From the NCBI RefSeq assembly GCF_000340215.1, contig NW_006921532.1, forward strand, positions 5,325,719-5,366,832: a stretch of DNA of 41,114 nt. Direction: 5' to 3'. The position numbers and the translations under genes were made by a program. The notes below the pieces were generated by a model. That model saw nothing but the letters and a program-made list of their open reading frames with translations, was not told the DNA's origin and searched no databases. This document shows, one piece after another, positions 9,700 through 20,440 of this stretch (positions within the stretch are counted from its first letter, which is position 1; each line of letters opens with the position of its first letter). This DNA comes from Pseudocercospora fijiensis CIRAD86 (lineage: Eukaryota > Ascomycota > Dothideomycetes > Mycosphaerellales > Mycosphaerellaceae).

Positions 9700-12600
9700 T
9701 TCTTATCTACTCCTTAGTTTCCCTTGCTAGTACGAATTGTTATATAAATCCCTATTTAATAATCTACTTTACTATCCTCTTTAGGTCTTCTTTACTCTAG
9801 ATTAGCTTGTCGTATTCCCGTTCTATTGCTTTTAGTCTCTAATCACTTCTGCCTTCTAACTATTAAGGGTAGACTAGTAGTATATGCTTAGGGTTCTAAG
9901 ATTAGTAGCTATATTAGCAAGCTCTGCTTTCGATTCCTAGGACGTTTCTTCTAAATAGGTAAGATCTAAGTCTAATATATTTAGATCTGATTTAGATAGC
10001 TAGGCTTGCCTCGGCCCTGTTTAGATCCTCGTAGAGCTAGTGGTTATATTAACTAAATTTGATTAGTACCTTTAGGGTTCCTAGTCTAACTTGTGTTTTG
10101 TTCTATTCCTGCTCCTATAGGTGTCTAGCAATTGATTCTACTAGGCTTTGTTTCTCTCCCTTTAGCTTGTCTTCCTTTAGCCTTATATTTAGTCCCTAAA
10201 GCTCTTTCTCTAGCATTTCTCTTGTTAAGACTCTATATTGCTCTAGGTCTTTAACTTTCTAGGGAGTTATTTGTAGTCTGTCTCGCCTCCTAGTCCTAAT
10301 ATACTAGGCTTTTATCTTGTCTAGTGCCTTTTAGATAGTCTGTTAGGCTAGGTATTCTATTGTCTTTACTATATATTAGTGTCTTAGTCCCTTAAAGTAT
10401 TGTTTAACTAGTAGGATCCCTAATTCTATTTCTACTACCCTTATTAGTATAGTTTTATATGCTCCTAGGATTTTCTTTAGGCTTTAGGTTTAGGACTTAC
10501 TAACTAGTTGCTTAATCCTCTTTAGTGTTTTCTCCTAGGCTATCTATATCTGTACTCTATATAGCATTGCTAGCTTGACAATTGCTTTGTATATAACTTT
10601 GGCTTTCTCGAATATAGCCCCCTATATAGAGGCTATAAGCCTATTAATAGATTGCATATTAGCATCTGCCCTCTACTTTGCCTTCTTTACTTATAGTCCC
10701 TAATTTAGTTTTGGATCTAGCTAGATCCCTAGTACCCTAAGCTCTATTAATAGTTAGGTTTTAAAGCCTTAGATAGTAATTGATTGCTTTATATTATAGG
10801 TTGATTTAGCCTTACTAAAGTAGATAAGCTAGTACTTTTCTAGGGCGAATTTTGCTCTATGCCTCCTTGCCTATTTTTTATATTCCTAGTGCTTCTCTTC
10901 TAGGATCTTGCAGTTAGTTTCTATTGTCTTAGACTAGGCTAGGATATTTGTGTTATCTATAAACCCTAATGCTAATGTGTTTTTTGATTCTAGGAGTAGG
11001 AGTAGGTCTACTATAAAGATAAGGAAGAGGATTAGGGAGAGTATTAATCCTTAGAGGATTCCCTTTTTAGTTAGTATTAGGTCCGATTTGAATTTGCCTA
11101 GAATAAGCTGTATTGATCTTTCCTATAGGAAGGACTAGATGAATTGGACTATCTAGTTTAGTATAGCTTTCTATTTAAGTATATATAGGAGCCTTTTATA
11201 GGAGACATTATTAAAGGCTCCTAAGATATTAAGGGAGAGGAGGGTTACTACCTAGTTTTGACTATAGTGCTAGATATGCTTAATCTGTTCTGTAATTAGT
11301 TCTATAGCTATTAGTATTAACCTCTTCTTTCTTCCTCCTATCTAGCCTTTAGGAAGGATATTCCTTTCCTCGGTAAAGGTTGTTAGCCTTTTAGCGACAA
11401 TTTTTTCTAGCACCTTGCCTATTATATTAAGTAGGGCTATTAGTCTATAGGCCTTAAGCTATGTATAGTCTTCCTTCTAGGGCTTCCTTAGCACTACTGT
11501 TAGGGACTTCCTAAATAGTCTTAGGTAGTGTCCTAGTGCTAGGCTTTATAAAAAGATATTAGCTAGTGTTAGGGCTAGCCCCTTCCTATATGCTTTTAGA
11601 AGTTTGTTATAGATCTTGTCTTCTCCTAGTGCCTTATTGCCTAGAATTTTCTTTAGGATCCTTTTAATGGTTTCGGGTTTAACCTAGGTGTCCCTTAGTG
11701 TGCCTAGTAGTAGAGTCTCTTATTCTTTCTCCTTTATATCTAATAGGTCTGCTTATACTTTTCTATAGAAGAAGTGTTAGCCTAGGGCTCTTGCTTTCCC
11801 TTCTATTATAGTCTATATTTGTCCTTATTAGTCTATAATGTCCGGGAATTGTAGTAGCATATCCTTATCCTGTTTAGGTCTCCTTACCTATTTAGCTATC
11901 CTCTATATCTCTTCTAGTTTCTTTATAATCATTCCTATTATAGATCTCTATTCTTATATCTTGTCTTTCTTAATCTAGATCTTCTTTTCCTAGTAGGCTT
12001 TATTATAGTTGTCCTATGCTTCCTAGGTATAGGTTTGTATCTACTACCTCCTAGCCTTCCTTGCTACTTTAACCTTCCTTATATACTTATTAGTCTAGTA
12101 TAGCTACTAGTATAGTAAATGTTTCTTTGCTAGGGTATGCTTTCTAGCTACCTGTTTTAGGATTCCTATTAGTTCTTCTACTGCCTTATTAATGTCTTCT
12201 AGCCTTAGTAGGTGCTTTATTGAGAGTTCCTCTAGTTTTAGGTCCCTTTCTAGTTCCTCCCTAATCCTGCCCTATTAGGCACCTTTCTAGTTAAGCTTCT
12301 CCTCTAGTTCCCTTTCCTAATTAGCTTAGACATTTAGCTCAATCTGCACCGGGAAGTAGTCTAATAATTCTTCTAGTTCCTAGTTAACCCTATATCTTAT
12401 AATCCTGTTCCTAATCTAATATAATATAAAGTATAGGTCTAGTATACTACTGCTTCCTCTTGCCTCCTAAGTAATTAGTCCCTTTAGGGTAACAATTTCT
12501 ATTCCTTCCCTCTCTAATATGTTAATTAGTCTTCCTACTAGGAAGTAGTAAGCTAGGGTAAAGTCTGAGCCCTAGAGGGGGTAGTAGAGGTTAAAATCCC

Positions 12601-13050
12601 TAAGTAGGATTTAGTAGGTGTTCCCCTAGATAATTCTAGGTAGTCTTTCTAGGGTTTTCAGTTAGGTACTGCTTCTTGAGTCTAGTAGTAGGTTGTATAT
12701 GCAGTAGACTTAGAGTGTACCCTAGGATATCTCTACTTAAACTAATATTAGGTCCCTATCCTCCTATAGTATAGCCTACTAGGTTTCTATATCTATCTCC
12801 TTACTAATGTAGATGCATGTCCTTAAGGCTCCCTAGTTGTAGATAATTGGGTAGTATCTTAGGTCTTTAACTATTGCTAGTCTCTTTATATATAGGTTGA
12901 GCTAGGGCTCTTAGATTGCAATAATATAATATTCTTTTAGGTTTAGTGCTTAAAGGAAGCTCCTCTATACCTTGTCTTTGCTCTTATTAATATTGTACTA
13001 TATAATATTCAGTAATATTGCAATGTTTATTAGGTTTTATCTATATTATT
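9700..13050 (-). pseudogene. LINE ORF2 (endonuclease-reverse transcriptase) relic
   Basis: ORF2 nicks target DNA and primes reverse transcription there. The endonuclease motif reads RDFNLYYPLWG at about 12600-12560 (His to Tyr). Reverse transcriptase blocks include GIL-GLILSLILFLIFIVDL at about 11060-11000, and the catalytic FxDD motif reads FIDN at 10952-10963, a Asp-to-Asn change from a TpG-to-TpA mutation. Next come RRHRAKFALEKY-LIYFSKAK and, near the end, KLI-SKEDLKRIVKWIIKQG at about 9800, the typical tail of Tad1-type ORF2. In-frame stops are numerous. An RNase H domain was not recognised. The ends are approximate. Confidence 0.8.
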
Positions 13051-13189
13051 TCCCTATAAGTTTTCCTTTAGTCTTCCCTTACTTTAGACTAACATTTAAC
13101 TAAGCTTTGTCTGCCCTGCTTCCTTTCCTATAATATTAAGGTATCTTAGTCTCCCTAATTGCTAGTAACTCTCTTGTGCTAGTAAGGCC

Positions 13190-14310
13190 CTAAATGTGAA
13201 TCTATTATCTTGTCTAGACCTCTTTTATAGTACTTAGCTAGGTTGCTTCTACACCTAGCTGCCCTAGCTTGTTGTATATCTTCTTAGTGTATTGATTCTA
13301 GCTTCCTTTGCCTTCCTAGCTGCCTATATTCTTACTAGGCATTCCTTCGCCTAAGAGGGGTGTCTTTTGGTATAGTATGTATATCTTGCTTCTCCCTTAT
13401 ATGCTTTGCATTCTTTAACCTAGTAATCCCCTATATAATAGGAGTAGGTGTTAGTTGTCTTTGTATACTTAGCTGCTAAGTGTCTATAGTGTTGACATTT
13501 AAAGTACTGTATTATCCTATAGTTGCTTCTATGTATCTCTGTTTCTAATCTTTTAAAGTCCTAGAACAACCCCTAGTCTAGCACTATATTAGCTTGCTCT
13601 GTAGTCCCTACCTAGATAATTAGGGAAGACTGCTTCTTAGTCTCTTCGATTTTCCTTTTAATCTATACTACTTTTGTGATCTTTAGGCCTAGGTATATAG
13701 CTTAGTTTTGTCTTTATAGGCTCTTAATATCCTATTCTTCCTTAAAGCTTCTTATTATGCTATAGGCTATAATTATAAATTGCTATTAGGAGACCTTTGC
13801 TGTTTTCCCTATCTTAGTTGTCTATTCTTTTTGTGTTTCTAGCTTCTTTTTGTCCTGCTCTTATACTATAAATAGCTTAATTACCCCTTTTCCTTCGTTC
13901 CTAGCCCTAATTACTTCTTTAACTGCAATTCTTTCTACAATCTCTTTCCCTATAAGTCCTTAGATTTCCTTTTGCTCCTATAGGTCCGTAATATAGACTC
14001 TAACTACTATCCTCGGGGGTTTTGGCGCCTCCTAACTAGCTACTACTGCCTAGGTGCGGTAGTTTAGGCTTATCTCTTGTTATTTCTTTGTAATCTTTGC
14101 TGCGACTATATTAGCTACCTTTGTAATTACGTAGCTTGCCTAGTTGTAGATTGCTTTCAGTCCTCTAAGGAGTTCTGAGATTATTATCCTATATGCCCTC
14201 TTAGGGGTTCTTCTATCTTCCGCCTTTAGCACCTCCTCTGCCCTAGTATATAGTGCTTTCTATTCGTCCTCCCTTCCTTCTTAACTGTCTTCTCTTCGTC
14301 TCTAGTTGTT
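13190..14310 (-). pseudogene. LINE ORF1 (gag-like RNA-binding protein) relic
   Basis: ORF1 proteins coat LINE RNA and accompany it to the target site. The minus-strand translation shows a knuckle region from about 13500 to 13340: KCQHYRHLAAKYTKTTN followed by YSYYIGDY-VKECKAY, then YTYYTKRHPS-AKECLVRI. Several knuckle Cys and His have become Tyr (TGC/CAC to TAC-type changes, as RIP predicts). The end reads KAKEARINTLRRYTTS, typical of the C-terminus of Tad1-type ORF1. The N-terminal two thirds are too decayed to read with confidence, and the start is approximate. Confidence 0.72.
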
Positions 14311-14335
14311 CGCTGCTATTTTTTTTCTGTCCCGA

Positions 14336-14780
14336 AACGATTATAGCATATATATATAGTATAATATACTTTATTAGCTATACGGAATTAAAGTCTTTGA
14401 AAATTCTATTAGTACTAGTCTTATAAAGGGCTTGCTTTAAGTTACGTATATATTTCTATACTTCTTAGAAACCGATAAATTCTATAGTTCGAACCTACTA
14501 CTCCTATAGTTCCTTAGCAAACTAAACTAAACTAAACTAGAACTTTAGCTTAGTAAACTAAACTAAACTAACCCGAACTACTACGGGGTCTAAGTCTATT
14601 AATAAGGTCTATCCTCGTATAAGCTTTATTACCGGTATTAGTAGTATACTATATCGAGGGTAAGGTATTAGTCTTCCGGATACGAGTATCGGTATAAAGT
14701 CCGGGTACGAGTATAAATATATACGATCGTCCCTAATATAACCTAATCTCTAGCCTCTACCTAATATCGTTAGGTCTACG
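14336..14780. other. Gene-free stretch with (aacta)n repeats
   Basis: No coding frame is recognisable. Two tracts of the 5-bp unit aacta lie at 14518-14540 and 14553-14572, about 12 bp apart. The remainder is TpA-rich decayed sequence, possibly including the 5' end of the adjacent LINE. Confidence 0.5.
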
Positions 14781-15590
14781 GTAAGAATACTAATACTATA
14801 TAGTCTATTATCTATATATACCTTCGCTATTACTATCGCTCTCGTATTAGCTACTTTAGCAAATAATCCTTTAGCTAGATATCTTTATACTACTCTTAAA
14901 GGCTATAGAGACGGAGGAGCTTTCGGATATATATATAGTATATCTACTAATAAAGCAAGCTATACGAAGCAAAATATAGATAGCGTAGGCTATACGAAAC
15001 CGTACCTTAGTAACGGATATAAATATACCTATAGGAAAATCGAGTAAGTAGCGTATCTACGAAGTTTTAACTAGTTATTAATATACGGTATAATAGCGAT
15101 AACGTATATATTTATAGCAATAATAATACTAGTATCTATAATAACTAGTACTAGTATAGCCTTCGTAATAAATAAGTATAAGTCCGAAGGCACCTATAGT
15201 TAGTTATATATAGTTTAATATAGTATACGGGCTATAGCTAGGCTTATTACGGTATAGGATATTACCTTTATATAAGAAGTCGCTCTAGGATTTCGAATAT
15301 AGAAGGGGAGTATATATCTCTAGAGAATCGACTCTATTATTAATATACGCTAATAGTATACTCCTATTCGTTCTAACTAATAACTCGGTATATAGTTTAT
15401 ACTGTTCTATAGGCTACCGCTTCGTTTCCTAGGATAGAATTCGCGATAATACTACTATCTATAGACCTAATTAGCCGGCTAGTATTATACTAGTAGGGTA
15501 TATAGAAGAATTACGGATAACTATAATAAAACCGCTATAATAATATAATCGAAGCTAATTGTTATATAAGGGACGATTAGTAGGTCTGTA
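14781..15590 (+). pseudogene. Unrecognised polytopic membrane protein relic
   Basis: A single frame from 14781 stays coding-like to about 15590, with only TAG/TAA stops, the first at 15045. It opens with a hydrophobic helix (IYTFAITIALVLATLANNPL) and then a loop with YLYTTLKGYRDGGAFGYIYS and STNKASYTKQNI. A second strong membrane span lies at about 15096-15160: AITYIFIAIIILVSIITSTS. More hydrophobic residues occur near FILFYRLPLRFLG at about 15395. I do not recognise the family. It is convergent with the minus-strand relic ending near 15600. It contains no ATG, consistent with ATG to ATA conversion. Confidence 0.5.
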
Positions 15591-15599
15591 ATAGTATAG

Positions 15600-17020
15600 T
15601 ATTAGTAAGAGTATCTACGGTCCTACGGAAGTATATATAGGCCCGGCGTTCCGTACCTGCTATAATAGTACCCCCGTCCGATAGAACGAAAGCTAGCGTA
15701 CTAAGACAGCCGTGCCCGTACTCCTCCTAGAATTCCGTTTTCCTCGCCTAATATATCTCGTATAGCTTATGCCTTTTTATATATATTAGGGTATCTCTAC
15801 CTCCCTTCTTTAGTCTAAATCTAGCGCTCGTATTATATCGGCGTCTACTAGTTTAGTCTTACTTATCGGAGTTAACTAATTCTAGTTCCGTCTTAGAGCT
15901 AGTAGCCTTAGCCTTAGTAGCCTTACCTACCGTAAAGCTCTACAATTTACGTATCTTTTTCTTTGCGGACGAGTTGCCGTCGGCCGCCTTACGCTTAGAC
16001 GTACGCGTACCCGCGGTCTTAGCTAGGCTAGCCTTAGCTTAGCGCGTGCCCGTTAGCTATATAGGGATCTTTAGCGGCGATAGCTAGGGTATAGGCGCCT
16101 TTGTCTTAGTTGTTAGTAGCACCTATAGGGTAGGTAGCTTTATAGGTAGGGCGAGCTTGTCCTTAGGTGCCGCCGCGTACTTAGACTTACGTCGGGATAG
16201 GCCTAGCGTCGGTAGCTACGGTACTAGTACCTACGCTAGTATAGCGCGAGTCTTCTATAGAGGCTAGCCGGGCTCGTCTATTGCTACGGTACTAACGTAG
16301 GTTATAGCTTTTACTACTATAGCGAGCTCGTCTAGAATATATAGATACGGATCGGCTTACTATTAGGGTATAAGCGCTCCGTATCGTCTAGCGATACCTT
16401 TCGGTCCTAGTCCTCGATAGAGGGAGATAGGATTACTATCCTCCTTATTATAGTTATATAGGAGGTCGTTTAGGCGTAGCGTCGTACTCTTCTTATAGCC
16501 CGTTCTTAGCGTCTAGTCTCGATCCTCGCGTAGTATACGGCCTATTTGCAACTATAGGTACGCTATTCGAAGAAAGTAGTCGAGCGCTACGTCTATAGTA
16601 CCGGCGTCTGCCTTACGATTAAGGGCTGCTTTTATGTTCTCTAAGACGTAGTCCGGTACCGCGACGATGTTAATTTCTATAGCCTACTCTACCTAGTCCT
16701 CCTTAAAGGTTAGCTATCCGGCCGAGATAGCTTTTAGCTACTTGCCGTAGAGCGGGTATACTAGATCCTCGCTATTAGAAAATAGGTATATAGTAACGTA
16801 TAGAACACCCTCTACTAATCGCCGTAGTAGAAAGTAGAACTAAACCGTGCCTTTCTTAGAACAGAGCAGAGCGTTTACTATTAACTAGGCTACGTACAGA
16901 TAGTATATATACCGAGCCGGTAACCGAGTATATCCGTACGAGCGACCGAGCTTTTCCGCGTATACGCTAAGTAGGCTTTGCGCTAGCGAGACAGTACCGC
17001 AGTGTACGTAATAACATTAT
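15600..17020 (-). pseudogene. Unrecognised minus-strand relic with basic, lysine-rich tail
   Basis: A long minus-strand frame of about 470 codons, broken only by TAG/TAA. Readable parts from the N-terminus: SLLSVYAEKLGRSYGYTRLP, FYFLLRRLVEGVLYVTIYLF, INIVAVPDYVLENIKAALNR, ADAGTIDVALDYFLRIAYL, RTGYKKSTTLRLNDLLYNYN and SLYRGLGPKGIARRYGALIP. It then turns low-complexity and basic: KTAGTRTSKRKAADGNSSAK, suggesting a nuclear targeting tail. The family is unknown to me. It diverges from the plus-strand relic starting near 17500 across about 480 bp. Whether it is a former host gene or a product of an unknown mobile element cannot be decided here. Confidence 0.5.
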
Positions 17021-17499
17021 ATAATTATTATATAGGCTTGCTAAGGTATAATAGGAGACTTCACTTACTTAGGTTCTTATAATTATCTCCTTCCCCGGTA
17101 TAGCTGTTCTAGCTATAGGGCAATATAGTAAATTATACTATTTCTTATACTCTACGCTGCACTTACGCGTCTTATACGTACCTGTCGCTAGGCTGTAGTT
17201 GCTAGGTACGTTATAATTTGCCTCGTAGTTGCTTGTTTATTTATAGATTTAAAGCGCGGCTGCTTCTAGTACTAACTAGAGGTTGCCTAAATTTCTAAGA
17301 ACGTAGTAGCTACGCGAGAACGTAAGCTGTCCGAAAGCGAGGCGAGTATTTAAAGTATTCGAAGCCCGCTTAAAAACTTCTTTATTTTCTAAGCGCTCCG
17401 AATACTACCCGCCTACCCCCCGCCTACTCGTATCTTACGCTTCCCTAGTATTACTTAAAAGTTTTTCTTCTTTAATTATCTATCTAAAAAAAAATATTA
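17021..17499. other. Intergenic region between divergent relics
   Basis: No coding frame is seen. It holds TATA-like tracts (for example ttatataattattatatagg near 17017-17035) and a pyrimidine-rich part (taccccccgcctac near 17405), followed by an A-run at about 17487-17494. Its place between two divergent frames makes it a candidate former bidirectional promoter. Confidence 0.35.
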
Positions 17500-18322
17500 C
17501 TAGTATAGCTACTCCTTCGCGTACCTTAGGTAAGCGCGCCGTAGGCGTACCGCCCTCGATACCTACTACGCCTACCTAGCGCCTACTAAAAGTCCTAGAG
17601 GGCTATACTCGTTGCTTTAGGCATATAACGGCTAACGGTACGTTTTCTCGCCCCTTGCTACGTATACGCGCTTCGCAACTAACTTGCTTTAGATAACCTA
17701 TCTAAGCTCTATATAGGCGGTAATATAGACCCTACTACTAAGCGTAACTGTAATCGCTACCGCGGCAGCTATTATACCTATACTCCTATTATAGTACGCG
17801 CGCTAGTGTCGCTACTAGCCCGCATCCGCGCCGTACGCTCTACGCGCGACCTATACGACCTAGACAGCTACGACTCCGTCGAGGAGTCTAATAAGGCCTT
17901 AAAGGCACTCTAGGCTAATCTAGACGCCGTCGTCGTACGTAGGTTTCTTATACGCTCCGCTTACGCTTCGTATACTAACCTCGTTATTAGTTATCCTATC
18001 TACGCTCGACGCTTTCTATATTAATAAGAATAAGATAACCCTAGGCGGTAAAGCCCTAGCCCGCAAGAGGGCCGCTAGCGGGTCCCTTACGGATATTAAC
18101 CTACTTAGTGCCCTCGAGAATATCGGTACTAACTTAGCCGGCTTAGTAGAGATCGGTCGTTAGGTATAGTTTTTCCCTATAGCCTTATCTTACCTACGCT
18201 TCGTATACTAACTATACTAGAACCTCGCCTAGCGCGTCGGCGCTAAGGCCGTCGCTACTATCGATACCGCTATAGGTATCGAAGTAGAGGACGAGGAGGA
18301 GGAGGAGTCTAAGGATAAGTAG
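17500..18322 (+). pseudogene. Unrecognised plus-strand relic with acidic C-terminus
   Basis: The first part (about 17500-17990) reads LDNLSKLYIGGNIDPTTKRN, SYYTYTPIIVRALVSLLARI, STRDLYDLDSYDSVEESNKA and LDAVVVRRFLIRSAYASYTN. Near 17995 the frame changes and continues as TLDAFYINKNKITLGGKALA, SLTDINLLSALENIGTNLAG and KAVATIDTAIGIEVEDEEEE, with a stop at 18320-18322. The frame change may be an indel or an old intron. The motif tacgcttcgtatactaac occurs in both halves (about 17962 and 18197). The family is unknown. It is divergent from the minus-strand relic at 15600-17020 and next to the 3' end of gypsy element 2. Confidence 0.45.
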
Positions 18323-18452
18323 AGTAGACGGCTTGCTGTCGCTGCGCCTACGCGGCGCTACCTTTATATATACTAGGCTAATAGGCCTTTTTTAGTAGCG
18401 AAACGAGCACGTATCTACTATTTTTCTTAAGTTTTATTTTCTTTTATTTTAA
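18323..18452. other. Untranslated sequence downstream of element 2 pol
   Basis: Lies between the stop of the plus-strand relic and the stop of element 2 pol (minus strand). On the minus strand it starts with an A/T-rich tract (aattaaaataaaagaaaataaa) that fits a 3' untranslated region. No LTR could be recognised here, so the 3' LTR of element 2 is either lost or too diverged to see. Confidence 0.4.
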
Positions 18453-18617
18453 TTACTACCTACGCTTACGCTTCGCTTAAGCTTCGAACTCGTCTAATGC
18501 TATAGAATCTTTAATATAAATAGCTAGCTCCTAAGTATTGTATTCTTTAGGCTAACCTCGCTACTTAATAAGATAGTACGCTTTCCGCTTCTTTATCTTC
18601 TTCGCTACGATTGTTTC
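18453..18617 (-). pseudogene. Element 2 pol, C-terminal chromodomain part
   Basis: The minus strand reads ETIVAKKIKKRKAYYLIK-RG-PKEYNT-ELA, a chromodomain that would direct integration to heterochromatin by binding methylated histone H3. Two TAG stops sit where conserved tryptophans belong (TGG to TAG). The frame ends in a basic tail FEA-AKRKRR and a stop at 18453-18455. Its upstream part is found at 25783-28640: the frame leaves that block as GNE--V and resumes here after the gaaac duplication. It is therefore the severed 3' end of element 2, split by element 1. Confidence 0.88.
18613..18617. repeat. Left target-site duplication of element 1 (gtttc)
   Basis: gtttc at 18613-18617 immediately precedes the 5' LTR and is repeated exactly at 25778-25782 after the 3' LTR, as expected for gypsy integrase (5-bp staggered cut). 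Confidence 0.92.
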
Positions 18618-18815
18618 TGTTAGGACTAAAGGGGTTATACGTAATTGGTATGTAACCGGGCTCGAGTAAAGCTAGGGTCTCGATGCCTTAGGTAGGGCTT
18701 AGCGCTTAGCGTTAGGCTAACTAGCCCGCCTTCCTCCCTCTCCTCTTAGATCTCTATCGAATACTATACTAATTTACTACTACCCTATCTACCTACTAAC
18801 ATAACCCTTCTTATA
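18618..18815 (+). repeat. Element 1 5' LTR (198 bp)
   Basis: Begins tgttaggactaaaggg and ends acccttcttata. Compared with the 3' LTR only about three differences are seen, including tgtt/tatt at the first base pair step and acata/atata near the end, both CA or TG to TA. The terminal dinucleotides TG...TA are RIPed forms of the canonical TG...CA. A tag directly after the LTR (18816) may be a RIPed tgg of a tRNA primer-binding site, but this is weak. Confidence 0.93.
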
Positions 18816-19072
18816 TAGTATTCGATCTACCCTTTAAGGGTAGTAGCTAGATAGTCCTTATTTCAAGCTTTTAGCGGTATAGCTACGAATAAGACTAATC
18901 TAACTATATTGCGCCCGAAGAACGGGACCTATACGTACTATTCTATCGAAACAACCGTACTAATTATTAAGCAAGGCCTTCTACACGGCCTATTACACTA
19001 AGTTAAGCATACTAGACCGATATCTACTAATTCCGCTACATCCGTATCTTAGGGGCCTATAATACATTATTA

Positions 19073-20440
19073 GTGTTACCCCTTACAATAGCCGGTTCAT
19101 TACGAAACAACAACCGTGCTGCCGCTAGCAGCGCTAGCAACGACAATGCTAGTAGTATAGTGCCTACCGAAGTGCCTACTAAGGCTCCTACTAAAGTGCC
19201 TCCTACTAAAGGGCCTGCTACTAAGCCTGCTAAAAAAGAACCTATAATTCTAGGTAACGATCTAGAATTGCCTATTAACGACATTCTTAACAACATTATT
19301 AATCGACGATATAGCTAGCTAGCCTTTAGCCCCTAGCTAGTAGCGAGACTTTAGGAAGCTACCCGAAACAGGCTTACTGCCCTACGTTAAGAACAACAGC
19401 TAAAGGATAATCTCCTCGAAATTCGCCGCCTATAGGAGTCCCTAATAACTAATGCTAAACTAGTAGTAGGGCCTTCCTTATTAACTGTTTAAAAGAAGGA
19501 TGCTAAACTTAAGGACTGTACTATGTTTAATAGCTCTAGTCGAAAGCAATATAACGACTATATTCGTAACTATAAGCTTAACTAGCGAAACGCACCGAGG
19601 GCCCTTCTAGACGACTATTCGTTAGTCGTCTATGCTATATAGTATATTAATAGAGACCTAAAGCGCACCTAGGATAACTATTTTAACTCCCTAGATAACT
19701 AGACTGCTATTTAGTAGCAGACCTATAAAACCATTATGCTAGATACCCTTAGAAACCCTATACTAAGGCAACAATATGCTTAGGATTAGTACTTTCGGGC
19801 TAAACAAAAGACTAACCAATCGGCCCGCTTATTTAAGGCCTATTTAAAGACCCTCGAGGACGATTTGCTAGCTAAGACCGACTCTATCTAGATTTCCGAA
19901 ATACGCCCTAAATTGCGATAGGAGTTAGTCCTTAAATTGGACCGCCGTCGTGTATTCGAATAGGCTAACCTAACACGCATTCAATTCATAGTCGAAGTAG
20001 AAACAGCCGAGCGGGCTGTTTAGCTCTAGTAACGACTAGAATCGAGGATCCGACTAACTAGTACTAACCGCGGCAATCGTAGTACCCGCGGAGGTAATAG
20101 CTAAGGGTCCTACTAAAACAACAATGCTAATAATAGAAATAGTAATAGCGACCGTAGAAGAGGCCGTAGCCGGCGGCTATATAGAGGAGGCTGCGATAGG
20201 GGCCGTAGAAGGGGCTCCTATCCTTATAACGCTAACCGCTCGACTAATAGTAGCTATAGCAACCTCCTAACTAGATTGAAGTGCTTTAATTGCGATAGTA
20301 CTAGCTATCTACTAGGCTAATGCGATAAACCTAGGGATTAGGCCCGAGTCGACTATACTACCGCTAAGCACCGAAAGCATCTCTTAGTAGCTAACGCTAC
20401 CCCTATAGGCTAACCTTCTAATTAGTCGAAAAAAGAATAA
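19073..20440 (+). pseudogene. Element 1 gag relic
   Basis: Gag forms the virus-like particle that encloses element RNA. The frame keeps its ATG at 19073 and is open for 81 codons (a Pro/Thr/Lys-rich stretch with PTEVPTKAPTKVPPTKGPAT), then continues with TAG/TAA stops through the capsid-like part (DCTMFNSSSRK, DYIRNYKLN, IRPKLR-ELVLKLDRRRVFE). An Arg/Gly-rich segment follows (RRRGRSRRLYRGGCDRG). A CCHC knuckle CFNCDSTSYLLG-CDKP lies at about 20282-20330, its His replaced by Tyr. Pol is in the -1 frame relative to gag, with the overlap near an A6 run at 20429-20434. The end is approximate. Confidence 0.85.

Larger units (their letters stand above)
9020..14335 (-). mobile_element. Tad1-like LINE (non-LTR retrotransposon), RIP-mutated
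   Basis: Two overlapping minus-strand relic frames give the usual LINE order: ORF1 with CCHC zinc knuckles, then ORF2 with endonuclease, reverse transcriptase and C-terminal domain. The stretch 9020-9700 is the presumed 3' untranslated region; it holds no gene and ends against a gypsy LTR fragment. The exact 3' end and target duplication were not resolved. The left flank of ORF1 at about 14310-14335 is the likely 5' end region. The whole unit is strongly pyrimidine-rich on the plus strand, unlike its neighbours. Confidence 0.82.

Noticed and set aside
18816..18833. tRNA primer-binding site after the element 1 5' LTR
   Set aside because: A tag could be a RIPed tgg, but the following bases do not match a tRNA 3' end that I can name.
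19057..19296. Open minus-strand frame of 79 codons
   Set aside because: Antisense shadow of the element 1 gag N-terminus, which is open on the plus strand at the same place.
20429..20435. A6G run at the gag/pol overlap of element 1 as a -1 ribosomal slip site
   Set aside because: In the gag frame the run is phased AAA AAA G, not the canonical A AAA AAG phase, and RIP may have altered the region; it cannot be supported.
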